A DNA stretch of 64,000 nucleotides from Megaustenia siamemsis (taxonomy: Eukaryota; Mollusca; Gastropoda; Stylommatophora; Ariophantidae). Within the stretch, counting starts at the first letter, position 1; every line of letters starts with the position of its first letter. Below, in pieces: positions 48,705-58,544 of the stretch. A model generated the notes under the pieces. It was given only the letters and a program-made list of their open reading frames with translations. It was not told the origin of the DNA and did no database searches. Both the position numbers and the translations under genes were made by a program. The stretch lies in assembly GCA_032433765.1 (NCBI GenBank), contig JAVIAB010000051.1:77554244-77618243 (forward strand), given 5' to 3'.

Positions 48705-50300
48705 TCACCCCTGTCGTAAGGTGTCGCTAAAAGTCGTACTACCTCTTAGCATTGGGGACAGGGCTTGGTCTTTGTCAAAAGCGAAGACGTCCACGTTAAT
48801 ACCGAAACACTTTTCTAGAGAGGGAATCTGCGCTAACGTTACACCGGGGAACTTGTCGTCTATATCTAACCCCTGGTGGTCTTGCCACTGTTTCAGGAGA
48901 TCTCGAATGGGTCTGTGTAAATTACTGAGATTAGCACCCCTAAATAACGCCACGCATCTAAAGAAACAGAGATTATCAGTATATGCTGGTCCTTTTATGT
49001 TATTTTGTAATGTATAAATGAATTTATTTTTTGTAATGTGTTGTGGCAGTTCGGTGGTTAGACACCCGATAGGATATTCTACGAAATGATAGAGATAGAA
49101 CGAAGTGCTGGGAAGGGTTTCAACACTATATTTAGTGCTCGGTCTATTATGATTTGCGTGGTTTAAGGGGTCGCTATCTTGTAGTTGTGTGAGGAACCTA
49201 TCAAAATCTGCTCTGTTATTTATAACCATCGGAGTTGAAAGAATTAAACTATTATTGAAACTACTATGGAAAAACCGAAGGTCGTTGTTTTCTTTATTCC
49301 TCAGGATGAAATTGTGAGAATAATTTATTTTAAATCTACGTGTTTGGTTATTAAAGATGGGGTTTAGGATGTTTGCCCAGTTTGCCCTTAGGTGTGAATT
49401 TGGATTATGGAAGACCGTGTGGACTGACAGATGCCTGTTATTATTACTATGTGACCTTATTGCAGACCAGTTGTCGACATAGACCTGTCTAACATCTGAT
49501 GGTAAACTAGCTAAACTGTCTAATTCTAGATCCGTTCGCGCCTTCTTGCTGTGTTGACGCTCTATCGATTGTTCATTATTCCGCTTCCTCTTATTTGTTG
49601 GATCAGCTCTGGACTTTGAACAGGTCGTCGGTATCGACGCTGATGAGGTGGCGGAGGAGGTTGACGGTGTTGAGGAGGAGGTGGTTGATACTGATGAGGT
49701 TGATGGTCTTGTCGAGGATGTTGAGCTTGTACTTGTTGATATCACTAGTTGGTGTTTGTTTTTAATATGTGTACTTAGATTGTCCTGTCTGTTAAATTCG
49801 CATACACATATAGGACACTGGTATGTATGTTCATTGTGAACAGTGTCTACATGCCGATCTAGATGGTTTTGGGTAGTAAATATTTTCCCGCAGTCTTTAC
49901 ACGAGTATTTAGTATTAATGTGTACAGATGATATGTGTTCTGTACTGTCTCTAGGCTGCTCACCCCCACGAGTGTTATCTACTCGGGGTTTCTTTCTAGA
50001 GTGTTCTTCATCCCCGGTCTCTGCAACATTGTTGTCTGTTGCAGAGAATACTGTCGGGGCCCTTGATGTAGCCGGTGCTGGTGCCGGTGATATAGATGCA
50101 TATGCTGTGTGTTTCTTCGCCACATGTTTGGTAAGATTTGTGGATCTTGTAAAGATGCAGCCGCATATAGGACACGGGTATCTCTGTTGGCAGTGCGCAC
50201 TATCTACGTGTCTGGCTAGATCGTGTCGCCGTGTGAAGCTTTTCCCACACGTTTCACACACGTGGCGTGGTCTGCTTACAAGTTCGTTACGTGAGGCCAT
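48705..50300 (-). CDS. PolB N-terminal part with four C2H2 zinc fingers (531 aa)
   Basis: Four C2H2 fingers: C15-C18-H31-H36, C43-C46-H59-H64, C134-C137-H150-H155 and C162-C165-H178-H183. A Ser/Thr-rich linker (~188-230), a basic patch and then the Polinton PolB N-terminal domain follow, with DNLCFFRCVALFRGANL and the FGINVDVFAFDKD region. The frame stops at 48705 soon after TTFSDTL. In intact family members about 150-250 further residues, including Exo I (FDFE type), lie between this point and Exo II; here only about a dozen codons separate them. So a deletion plus a frame change split the gene. The ATG at 50300 directly follows a splice-acceptor-like CAG. Confidence 0.85.
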   Translation of the reverse strand: MASRNELVSRPRHVCETCGKSFTRRHDLARHVDSAHCQQRYPCPICGCIFTRSTNLTKHVAKKHTAYASISPAPAPATSRAPTVFSATDNNVAETGDEEHSRKKPRVDNTRGGEQPRDSTEHISSVHINTKYSCKDCGKIFTTQNHLDRHVDTVHNEHTYQCPICVCEFNRQDNLSTHIKNKHQLVISTSTSSTSSTRPSTSSVSTTSSSTPSTSSATSSASIPTTCSKSRADPTNKRKRNNEQSIERQHSKKARTDLELDSLASLPSDVRQVYVDNWSAIRSHSNNNRHLSVHTVFHNPNSHLRANWANILNPIFNNQTRRFKINYSHNFILRNKENNDLRFFHSSFNNSLILSTPMVINNRADFDRFLTQLQDSDPLNHANHNRPSTKYSVETLPSTSFYLYHFVEYPIGCLTTELPQHITKNKFIYTLQNNIKGPAYTDNLCFFRCVALFRGANLSNLHRPIRDLLKQWQDHQGLDIDDKFPGVTLAQIPSLEKCFGINVDVFAFDKDQALSPMLRGSTTFSDTLRQG

Positions 50301-50379
50301 CTGTCAACGAGATAAAACCACGCATTTAGTGCGCGTACCAAAAATACATTGAAATAGTATACATATATAACATGCGCTC

Positions 50380-50700
50380 GCACACGCACGCGCGCACACA
50401 CACACACACACATACACGCGCACACAAACGCATACACGGACGCACACATACTATATGTTACTAGACAGTTATTAGTTATCGACCACTTCATTAGCACACC
50501 TAACCTCACCGGTTATCATGTCTTACACCATCCTCGTACAACTCAAAACTCATCCGTCGCTCTTACTATCATAAACGCTATAGCCAGGTATGACTCATTC
50601 CTCCGCTTTCTTTCTTTCTTTCTTTTTCTTTCTCTCTACCTTTCTTTCTTTTTTCTTTCTCTCTCTCTCTCTCGCTCTAGCTCTCCCTTATCAGTACTTT
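50380..50700. repeat. (CA)n run and CT-rich tract
   Basis: CA/CG-dinucleotide-rich run at 50383-50450 and TTTC/CT-rich run at 50605-50680 within the predicted intron. No coding content. Confidence 0.85.
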
Positions 50701-50928
50701 AATCTTTACACTCAAAACACATTATCAACATCTACGTACTTATTACTTAACTAAAACACGCATCCATTAACAGTTAGTTTTAAATATTATATATTGTCGG
50801 TGAGCGGGTATCTAGGTGTTTACTAACGCTTTTATTGACATATTTGAGTCTCTATCCCAATCATGTTCATATCACTATCATAACCATACCACTTTTACAA
50901 TATGTGTTTGTACTAACGCGACTGGAAC

Positions 50929-50962
50929 TATAAGATTCATGGAACTTAATACATCGCTCAGT
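50929..50962 (+). promoter_or_regulatory. Core promoter of the Bcl-2-like gene
   Basis: TATAAG at 50929-50934 and initiator TCAGTT with its A at 50960, a canonical 31-bp spacing. The initiator is inside ACATCGCTCAGT, also present upstream of the PC4-like gene. The implied leader to the ATG at 51058 is 98 nt. Confidence 0.55.
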
Positions 50963-51057
50963 TTGTGTGACTAACGCGTAATGTATAGCCGAACATGTCC
51001 AGACATGTTTCACATTATTGATTTCACGTACCACGCGCGCTTCTGAATTTATCTTAT

Positions 51058-51579
51058 ATGGATTCGAAAATGACTAATTATGATTGTAAAATGTGTGTGG
51101 CTACAATTTCGAACGAATTTGTGGTCTTAGCTGTTGACATTATCCACACTTACGATAAGACTAAAAAGAAACTTTCCCCGTTTTATAAATCAATGGCTAA
51201 ACTAGTCTATACGGTATCAGGGAGATATGACTCGTTATTCGCTGGTATAACTTTGGGAGTCGTTGATAAGGATATTTACGCCTCGTTTGCGACCATTGTG
51301 GTTTATATGGTTTCAGATGGAATTTTAAACTGTGGGCGCCTCGTGGTTATTTATACGCTGGCTTATCGACTAATTAAGAACCATGTCAAAGACTTTTACG
51401 ATTCTGATACAGATTTATCTTCTCTGGAAAAGAGCTTCGCTTTCTTTGCCGGAATGTTTATCGGTGGATTATTCGGAGACTGGCTTGTAAAAACGGAGGT
51501 TGGAAAAAAGTTCCTAGACTTCTCTAACGAAAAGGATACGACGATGTGGACTCTATTTCTTAACAGCTTTGCTCTGTGA
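51058..51579 (+). CDS. Bcl-2-like apoptosis regulator candidate, 173 aa
   Basis: Follows the Bcl-2 fold in order: an N-terminal hydrophobic helix (13-30); a BH3-position helix with SMAKLVYTVSGRYDSLFAGI (45-64); then the strongest match, BH1, MVSDGILNCGRLVVIYTLAYR (84-104), which keeps the D-G-x2-N-x-G-R core (D87, G88, N91, G93, R94). Next come a central hydrophobic hairpin and a BH2-position segment, GDWLVKTEVGKKFLDF (140-155, W142), which lacks the usual NGGW. There is no long C-terminal anchor, only a short hydrophobic end. Viral Bcl-2 proteins block host cell death; an anti-apoptotic role here is inference. It has its own TATA/Inr and poly(A) signal. Not a core Polinton gene, so probably captured. 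Confidence 0.7.
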   Translation: MDSKMTNYDCKMCVATISNEFVVLAVDIIHTYDKTKKKLSPFYKSMAKLVYTVSGRYDSLFAGITLGVVDKDIYASFATIVVYMVSDGILNCGRLVVIYTLAYRLIKNHVKDFYDSDTDLSSLEKSFAFFAGMFIGGLFGDWLVKTEVGKKFLDFSNEKDTTMWTLFLNSFAL

Positions 51580-51633
51580 CCGTTACGATACTTACCGAAC
51601 ACGTTCCTATATGTTACGTAATTCATTTACATT

Positions 51634-51639
51634 AATAAA
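51634..51639 (+). terminator. Polyadenylation signal of the Bcl-2-like gene
   Basis: AATAAA 55 bp downstream of the stop codon, still inside the predicted minus-strand intron. Confidence 0.6.
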
Positions 51640-51881
51640 ACTATGATAATAAACACACATTGTTATGTATTTTAAGTAAAATTTCAACTTACCTGTATTC
51701 TTATAATGTTGGTTTTTTAAAGGCTGGTTCTCCTAGCTTCTCCGACGTTGTTTCAGTATACAACCGGTGGTTATCTGCTGTTAGATTTACAGCTCTGATA
51801 GGATAATATCGGTGAGGCTCTGGTTGTAGATTTACAGATATGGAAGCGTATCTGGCAGTGTTATCACTGTGGGTACCTCGT

Positions 51882-51921
51882 GACTGACTGCCCGACCGAC
51901 GCTAGTCGAATGAATATATTA
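51882..51921 (-). promoter_or_regulatory. Predicted core promoter of the polymerase gene
   Basis: Minus strand TTTAATATATTC (51923-51912) as a TATA element and TCAGTC with its A at 51885, about 31-33 nt downstream. Just inside the right inverted repeat. Same initiator type as the ATPase and Bcl-2-like promoters. Confidence 0.45.
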
Positions 51922-51950
51922 AATCGTGTACGCGCCTTTTTTTACATAAC

Positions 51951-52573
51951 CTGTTGCGTTTCGCGCTCGCTGGAGACAATAATCAATAAACTCACGCGAG
52001 AGCGGCAACGATTGGGTCATTATGTGTCACGGTGGGAGAAAATGACTGTTCGTTAATACCGCCAGCAAGATTTGCCAATATATGTATGTATATATACCTA
52101 CTTATGGTCCCTATCTTAAATACGGGGCCCATTTACGTCCACGTAGATATAATAACTATTACTATTACTATTATATGTATAAATGCTCACCATATCTATG
52201 AAATAACTAACGTATCACTACTCCCTAAAATGGTAGTTTCACTTCCGGAGTGGGCGTGGTCTATAGCCGGACAACACACACACACACACTAGCTCCTATT
52301 GGAAGTCACTTTGGCGGGAAAAACTGATGTCCAATACATGACTTAGTAATTATCCCCTCAACAACCCACCCCTTCATGCACTATACAAGTCCTATTCATA
52401 TATACATATATATCATGACATCACTCTGGCTTGCCGCAGCTTGCCGCAGTTTGGCGCAGTTTGGCGCCGTCTCTATATAACTCTTGTACTTGAAGGGTAC
52501 TGGACTTCGTAGGGTATACCCTACTCTTTGTCTTTGTTACGTCATAGGTGTAAAGTGTCCACGACCTACTACT
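51951..52573 (-). repeat. Right terminal inverted repeat
   Basis: Reverse complement of 36796-37416 with few differences. It ends CCTACTACT at 52573, followed by the target duplication ATCGTG. Confidence 0.95.
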
Positions 52574-52614
52574 ATCGTGGTCGAACATGAATTTGTCTTC
52601 AGAAGACTAAATCA

Positions 52615-54640
52615 CTAACCAATGCAACTACCAATATGAAGGATACAATACAACTGCCAATATGAAGGATAAAATACAACTACCAATATGAAGGATACAA
52701 TACAACTACCAATATGAAGGATACAATACAACTACCAATATGAAGGATACAATACAACTACCAATATGAAGGATACAACACAACTACCAATATGAAGGAT
52801 ACAATACAACTACCAATATGAAGGATACAATACAACTGCCAATATGAAGGATACAATACAACTGCCAATATGAAGGATACAATACAACTACCAATATGAA
52901 GGATACAATACAACTACCAATATGAAGGATACAATACAACTACCAGTATGAAGGATACAATACAACTACCAATATGAAGGATACAAAACAACTACCAATA
53001 TGAAGGAGACAATACAACTACCAATATGAAGGATACAATACAACTACCAATATGAAGGATACAGTTGAAATACCAATATGAAGATGCAATACAACTACCA
53101 ATATGAAGGATACAATACAACTGCCAATATGAAGGATACAGTTGAAATACCAATATGAAGATGCAATACAACTACCAATATGAAGGATACAATACAACTA
53201 CTAATATGAAAGATACAATACAACTACTAATATGAAGGATGCAATACAACTACTAATATGAAGGATACAATACAACTACTAATATGAAGGATACAATACA
53301 ACTACTAATATGAAAGACACAATAAAACTACGAATATGAAGACTACAATACAACTACTAATATGAAGGATACAATACAACTACTAATATGAAGGATACAA
53401 TACAACTACTAATATGAAGGATACAATACAACCACCAATATAAAAGATACAATACAACTACCAATATGAAAGATACGATACAACTTACATTATATAAAAA
53501 AACAATACAACTACCAATAGGAAGTATACAATTCAGCTACCAACATGAAGGTTACGATGCAATTACCAATATGAAGGATACAAACCAACTACCAATATGA
53601 AGGATACAATACAACTACCAATATGAAGGATACAAACCAACTACCAATATGAAGGATACAATGCAACTACCAATATGAAATATACAATGCAATTACCAAT
53701 ATGAAGGATACAATACAACTACCAATATGAAAGATACAATACAACTACCAATATGAACGATACAAAACAACTACCAATATGAAAGATACAATGCTACTAC
53801 CAATATGAAAGATACAATGCAACTACCAATATGAAAGATACAATACAACTACCAATATGAAAGATACAATACAACTACCAATGTGAAGGATACAATGCAA
53901 CTACCAATATGAAATATACAATGCAACTACCAATATGAAGGATACAGTACAACTACCAATATGAAGTATACAGTACAACTACCAATATAAAGGATACAGT
54001 AGAGCCACCAATAAGAAGGATACAGTACAACCACCAATATGAAGGATACAGTACAACCACCAATATGAAAGATATAATACAACTAACAATATGAATGATA
54101 CAATGCAACTACCATATTAATATTACATTGCAACTACTTATATGAAAGATACAATACAACTACCAATATGAAAGATACAATACAACTACCTATATGAAGG
54201 ATACAATACAACTATCAATATGAAGGATACAGTACAACTACCAATATGAAGGATACAATACTACAATAACTACCAATATGAATGATGCAATGCAACTACT
54301 AATATTAATGATACAATACAACAACCAATATGAAGGATACAATACAACTACCAATATTAAGGATACAGTACAACTACAAATATAAAGGTTACACTTCAAC
54401 TACCAATATGAAGGATACAATACAACTACCAATATGAAGGATACAATACAACTACCAACATGAAGGATACAATGTAACTACCAATATAAAAGATACAATG
54501 CATCTACCACTATGAAGGATACAACACAACTACCAATATGAAAGATATAATATAGCAACTAATATGAATGATACATTGCAACTACCAATATGAATAATAC
54601 AATGCAAATACCAATATGAATGTTACAATGCAGCTATCAA
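52615..54640. repeat. 26-bp minisatellite, about 75 units
   Basis: Units of CAACTACCAATATGAAGGA plus TACAATA, with sub-families (CTGCCAATATG, CTACTAATATG, GAAAGATAC). It starts ~40 bp right of the Polinton. Variants cluster along the array, as expected from local unit duplication. Confidence 0.95.
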
Positions 54641-54884
54641 TGTGGAGGATACAATTCATTATAATGATCTGTCAAGATATGTCACACAATGCCCATTATA
54701 CTTTAACAACACTGACCTAGAGGGATATCGTTCAGAGAACCATGAGCGTGTCTTCACCAACCATAACCATCCTATGAAATGTTTCAAGTGTGTACAACTC
54801 TCACAACAAAAAGAGGACAAATCATATAATTGAAGAACACAGAAAGCCTTAAATATAAATGTATACAATTTAATGGTAGAGAAG

Positions 54885-55185
54885 TAACTGAGAAAAAAAG
54901 CTAGGAATAGCCCCCGCCATAGAATATATAAGGAAACAACAGATAAAATGGTTTGGCCACATGACAAGGCAGAAAGAACAAAACTCAACACAACGAGCAT
55001 TCAACAAACGTTGTGAGAACACCAGACCCAAGGGTCGACCACGAAAAAGATGGGTCGATGGAATATTAGAAGCACTAGGAAACATAACAGCAGCAGAGGC
55101 GAACAGAAGAGCAAAAGACCGCAAATTATATCTCCCCTCGACGCTGAAAGGCAAATGAGGAAGGAAAGAAGAAGAAGAATGGTAG
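54885..55185 (+). mobile_element. LINE-F RT C-terminal fragment
   Basis: IRKQQIKWFGHMTRQKEQNS, then KGRPRKRWVDGILEALG and ANRRAKDRK: the end of a Jockey-like LINE ORF2. The open part spans 54961-55158. No RT core. Confidence 0.75.
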
Positions 55186-55189
55186 AAAC

Positions 55190-56450
55190 TCTTTAAAACA
55201 GAGCTTCCCAGTTGAAGGAATCTGATGACCTGAAGCCGTATTCCCGTCAAGGAAACGTTGCTCTGCCTATTACCCTCTTGACACTGTATACCTTATAATT
55301 ATCCTGTCTGAGTAGAATGTTATGTTATGTAAGTTTGCATGAAAGGGGAAACACGAGAATGTTTATACAAATAGCAGGTTATGTTTTTTTTTTAAAGAAT
55401 GTTTAAATTCCTGGCGTAAACAAATCAGATATGTCCGGTAAAATCTAGCAGTGTGTCAACACTCATCAACTCTATTGTAACATTACAACTTGTAAACACG
55501 AACATATTCATTCTTTAAATTTGTTAAAAATACCGAATTGACCATAATTCATAATTACGTATTTTATCTTCTTGATCAATGTTCCGTGACTTCACACATT
55601 GTAAACGTTGCTGTCTTACCTTAGAAGGTTTAAGCTCCTGGATATTTATACCTCGGTCTTAATGCGTAGATACCTGAAGGATTTAACTAGAGACTTAATA
55701 AGGCGGTCTCAGTGCATTACAAATTGATGACTCATGCAAAAGGCACGTTTCTGGTGAACTTACTTATAACTAGCTCCATGTATCGACATGTCTGTAGGGG
55801 TTAGTGTTACTGTAACAAGGTCAGACTAAAGATTATTATTAAATGATAGGGTTACACGGACTATAGTTGTGGTTGGTAGCCTTGTTTTTGTACAATTTCA
55901 TGTTTATGTTTACACATACGGATTTTAACGCCGCGAATTACAATAGTATTTAATGTTTATATGTAGTTTCAATTGCATAACAGTGTTAATCTCGTTATAA
56001 TTAATATCGCCATCTCTATTTAAGCTTTAAATGTAATGTGATATTCTTTTTAACAACATCACTATGACTGTCTGTTATTGAAGTGCCAAACAGATGAAGA
56101 AAGGAGAAATTTCGTTTGATTGTCGCCAGTATCATACTCTCTTTAATCTCTAAGGATTACATACATGGAGAAGATAGGCTCTGACAATCCTGGACTTTCT
56201 TTACATCGATTTACATGGACATTGAGAGCTACAGTGAAGAAAGTGAAGGAATTCAGGTTAGTTTATTCTTGGTCTTAACACGGTAAAGAATATTGTGGTT
56301 CCTAATTTTAAGATTGTGTTTAATTTACGTAACCATACGTTTATGTTTTTGTTTTTACTGTAACGGTATTTAGTGTTATGCGTACACTTCAAAAAGCAAT
56401 GTTTATTTTGTTGTAAGTATGTCTTGAATGTAAGGAAACCGTTGCTTTTT
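55190..56450. other. Unassigned, possibly unique host sequence
   Basis: The largest stretch in the right flank without repeats I recognise. 56165-56256 is an open ATG-started segment ending in a donor-like CAG|GTTAGT and could be a first coding exon; support is weak. Confidence 0.35.
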
Positions 56451-56454
56451 GAGT

Positions 56455-56690
56455 ATCGTCATTATCAAGTACCAAGCCTGCTGGCGTAGGTAATCAAGGC
56501 TCTCCAAACTTTCTATCTCGACAGTTATTTATTATTTCTGTTGTTGTGCTTCTGCCAAGCCATTCTCTTAAGCTGTCTGGTATCTTTTCTCTTTGCTTAA
56601 CTCTATCTCTTCGTCCCTCAACATTTCCAGTTGCCACAATATATTCCAGATCTTCCCTTCTCAATACATGGCCAATTTAGGATATATTTC
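56455..56690 (-). mobile_element. LINE-E 3' fragment
   Basis: Starts GTACCAAGCCTGCTGGCGTA and continues with TGCCAAGCCATTCTCTTAAG and the region just upstream. Cut at ~56690, where a LINE-C 3' end begins. Confidence 0.75.
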
Positions 56691-56694
56691 ATCA

Positions 56695-57660
56695 TCATGT
56701 GCCATACCGGTTGGCGTAGGCGATCATGTCCCTCCACAATCTTCTATCTACAGTGCATCGTATCAGTTCTGTTGTTGACTGTTTTCCATACCATAACACC
56801 AAGCTATCCAGTATTTTCTCTCTTTGTCGTCCGCGATCTCTATTTCCTTTTATTTTGCCAGTTGTAACCAAGTATTCCAACTTTCCTCTTCTCATGATGT
56901 GCCCGAAAAATGTTGATTGTTTCTTTCTGATGTTTTTTAGGAGCTCCCTTTTTGTGTTGGCCTCTTTGAGAACTTCCTCATTGGTCTTTTCAGCTGTCCA
57001 GGGAACTTCCAACATTCTTCTGAGAAATTCCATCTCTGTGGCCTCTAATCGTCTTTTCATGTGTTTGTCTTCTGTCCATGATTCGCTTCCATAGGTCAGA
57101 ATTGTTTCTATATAGCACCGATGAACTCTCTTTCTCATTTCTATTGACATAGATTTGTTGCATAAGATATTTTTCATTTTCTGAAATGCTATTTTGGTCT
57201 GAGCTATTCTACTTTTTATTTCCGTGGTGCATCTTCCATCCGATGTTATTACTGTGCACAAGTATTTGACGCGTTGCACTTGTTTCAAATATGTCCTGTT
57301 TATTTTTATGCTGCATGCTGGTGATGATTGTTTCTTCGATATGACCATTACTTCTGTTTTCTTACTATTCAGACTGCGACCTTTCTTGTTGCTTTCTTTT
57401 ACTATTATGTATATTATTTCTTGTAGTTCATTCTCTGTCTCTGCTATTAAGACTGTGTCATCCGCATATCGCAAATTATTTATGTTTTGACCATTGACTT
57501 CAATTCCTTTTTTGTCTACTATTGATTTCATAATGTGTTCGCTGTAAAGTGAAAACAAATCCGGCGACAGAACAAAGCCTTGTATGACTCCCTGTTTTAT
57601 AAGTTGAAATTGTCCTGTTTGATTGTTAATTCGTATGGCTGCTGTTTGTTGCCAGTACAT
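56695..57660 (-). CDS. LINE-C reverse transcriptase, partial (321 aa)
   Basis: RT motif B region VIQGFVLSPDLFSLYSEHIM, with the usual RQGC changed to IQGF. Catalytic motif C is NNLRYADDTVLIAETENELQ. Then SLNSKKTEVM, YLCTVITSDGRC, YGSESW, RRMLEVPWTAEKTNEEVLKE, FFGHIMRRGKLEYLVTTGKI and the C-terminal LWRDMIAYAN. Motif A lies upstream in another frame. The RQGC change and the frame break make activity unlikely. RTE-like by appearance. Confidence 0.85.
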   Translation of the reverse strand: MYWQQTAAIRINNQTGQFQLIKQGVIQGFVLSPDLFSLYSEHIMKSIVDKKGIEVNGQNINNLRYADDTVLIAETENELQEIIYIIVKESNKKGRSLNSKKTEVMVISKKQSSPACSIKINRTYLKQVQRVKYLCTVITSDGRCTTEIKSRIAQTKIAFQKMKNILCNKSMSIEMRKRVHRCYIETILTYGSESWTEDKHMKRRLEATEMEFLRRMLEVPWTAEKTNEEVLKEANTKRELLKNIRKKQSTFFGHIMRRGKLEYLVTTGKIKGNRDRGRQREKILDSLVLWYGKQSTTELIRCTVDRRLWRDMIAYANRYGT

Positions 57661-57785
57661 GTTTTTTTAAATGATTTACAGATCCTTTCCATCAATGTTC
57701 AATTTCTCCAGCATATTGATTATTTCCACATGCTTTACTTTGTCAAATGCTTTTGTGTAGTCTATAAGGCACATATATAGATCTT
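56695..57785 (-). mobile_element. LINE-C copy, longest in the window
   Basis: 3' end at the left (GTGCCATACCGGTTGGCGTA), RT on the minus strand, 5' truncation at ~57785 inside RT. The piece upstream of 57660 (YLCLIDYTKAFDKVKHVEII, motif A) is in another frame because of a T-run at 57663. Confidence 0.9.
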
Positions 57786-57789
57786 TCTT

Positions 57790-58540
57790 TATATATAGTG
57801 TAATGTATTAACGTTGTAAATTTACATTATGTTAGTAGGTGTATATTTAGTTTCAATAGCCAGAATAAATTTTCTTTGTCATGACTATAGTTGATATCGC
57901 CAGTTATAAGATTGTGCACTTGTACTAAAGAATTAGAGAAGCCCGTAACTTATAGAAACTATGGTGTTAGTGCTCATATCTTGTTTAACTTCTTGTTGAT
58001 CATATTATTTAGTGGTCAAGTGATTAGTGACCTAACTATTGACGACTACAGGCCGGGTTCGATCCCAATCGACAGTTTCCTTGATATTCCCCTAATATAA
58101 TATTCCTGATATTTCTAGAAAAGAAAAATTGTATTGCCGTAGTGCCGACCTCTCCTTTACTTCCTTCGCTCCCAGATGGATGGATGAATGGACGTGTGAA
58201 GTGGCGTGGATAGATGGATGTTTCATTGAAATCCGAAATCGTAAAATTATTATTGTGAATTACATAAGAACTTACTGAATTCGCCTCTTAAAATTTATTC
58301 ACGTTTATGGCTATTGATAGCAGGAATCAGTTGTACCTCTTGCTTCTATTCAGAATGTAAGGATATTAGACGTCGTTGATAATAAAATAGATAATTTCCT
58401 CGTTACTCATCTATCGGTCTTTAAAAACTATGATGCCGTCATTAGGGTCTATTCTGAGAAAGCCGAGGGGCACAAAACAAAACTCAATGTGTCTCCTTTA
58501 TTAAAGATATGAAGGTTTTGATTGCTACAGGGAATATACC
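57790..58540. other. Unassigned, with a decayed SINE-A-like stretch
   Basis: 57955-58085 contains GGTGTTAGTGCTCATATCTTG, a GTGATTAGTGACC box A-like piece and GGGTTCGATCCCAATCGAC (box B-like). The rest is unassigned. Confidence 0.45.
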
Positions 58541-58544
58541 AGCT

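Larger units (their letters stand above)
50301..51692 (-). other. Predicted 5'-UTR intron of the polymerase gene
   Basis: On the minus strand, CAG|GTAAGT (donor, exon end at 51693) matches the consensus perfectly. TTTTATCTCGTTGACAG|ATG (acceptor at 50301) ends exactly at the start codon, with CACTAAATG as a possible branch region. The predicted leader exon, 51885-51693, holds no ATG on the minus strand. The intron is 1,392 nt and contains the complete Bcl-2-like gene on the other strand. Prediction only; no RNA evidence here. Confidence 0.55.
36796..52573. mobile_element. Complete Maverick/Polinton (adintovirus-like) element
   Basis: A 15,778-bp self-synthesising transposon or endogenous virus-like element. 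Evidence: termini AGTAGTAGG...CCTACTACT, inverted repeats of about 620 bp, a perfect 6-bp target duplication ATCGTG (36790-36795 and 52574-52579), and the full hallmark gene set (packaging ATPase, rve integrase, capsid proteins, adenain-like protease, protein-primed PolB). The AG terminus and 6-bp duplication are the known Polinton signature. The plus-strand gene block and the minus-strand polymerase converge at about 45.6-46 kb. Three genes are damaged (penton, PC4-like, PolB), so this copy is probably not autonomous. Confidence 0.97.

Noticed and set aside
48345..48719. Ser-rich and Phe-rich plus-strand frames over the polymerase
   Set aside because: Shadows of the Asp/Glu-rich coding tract of PolB on the minus strand.
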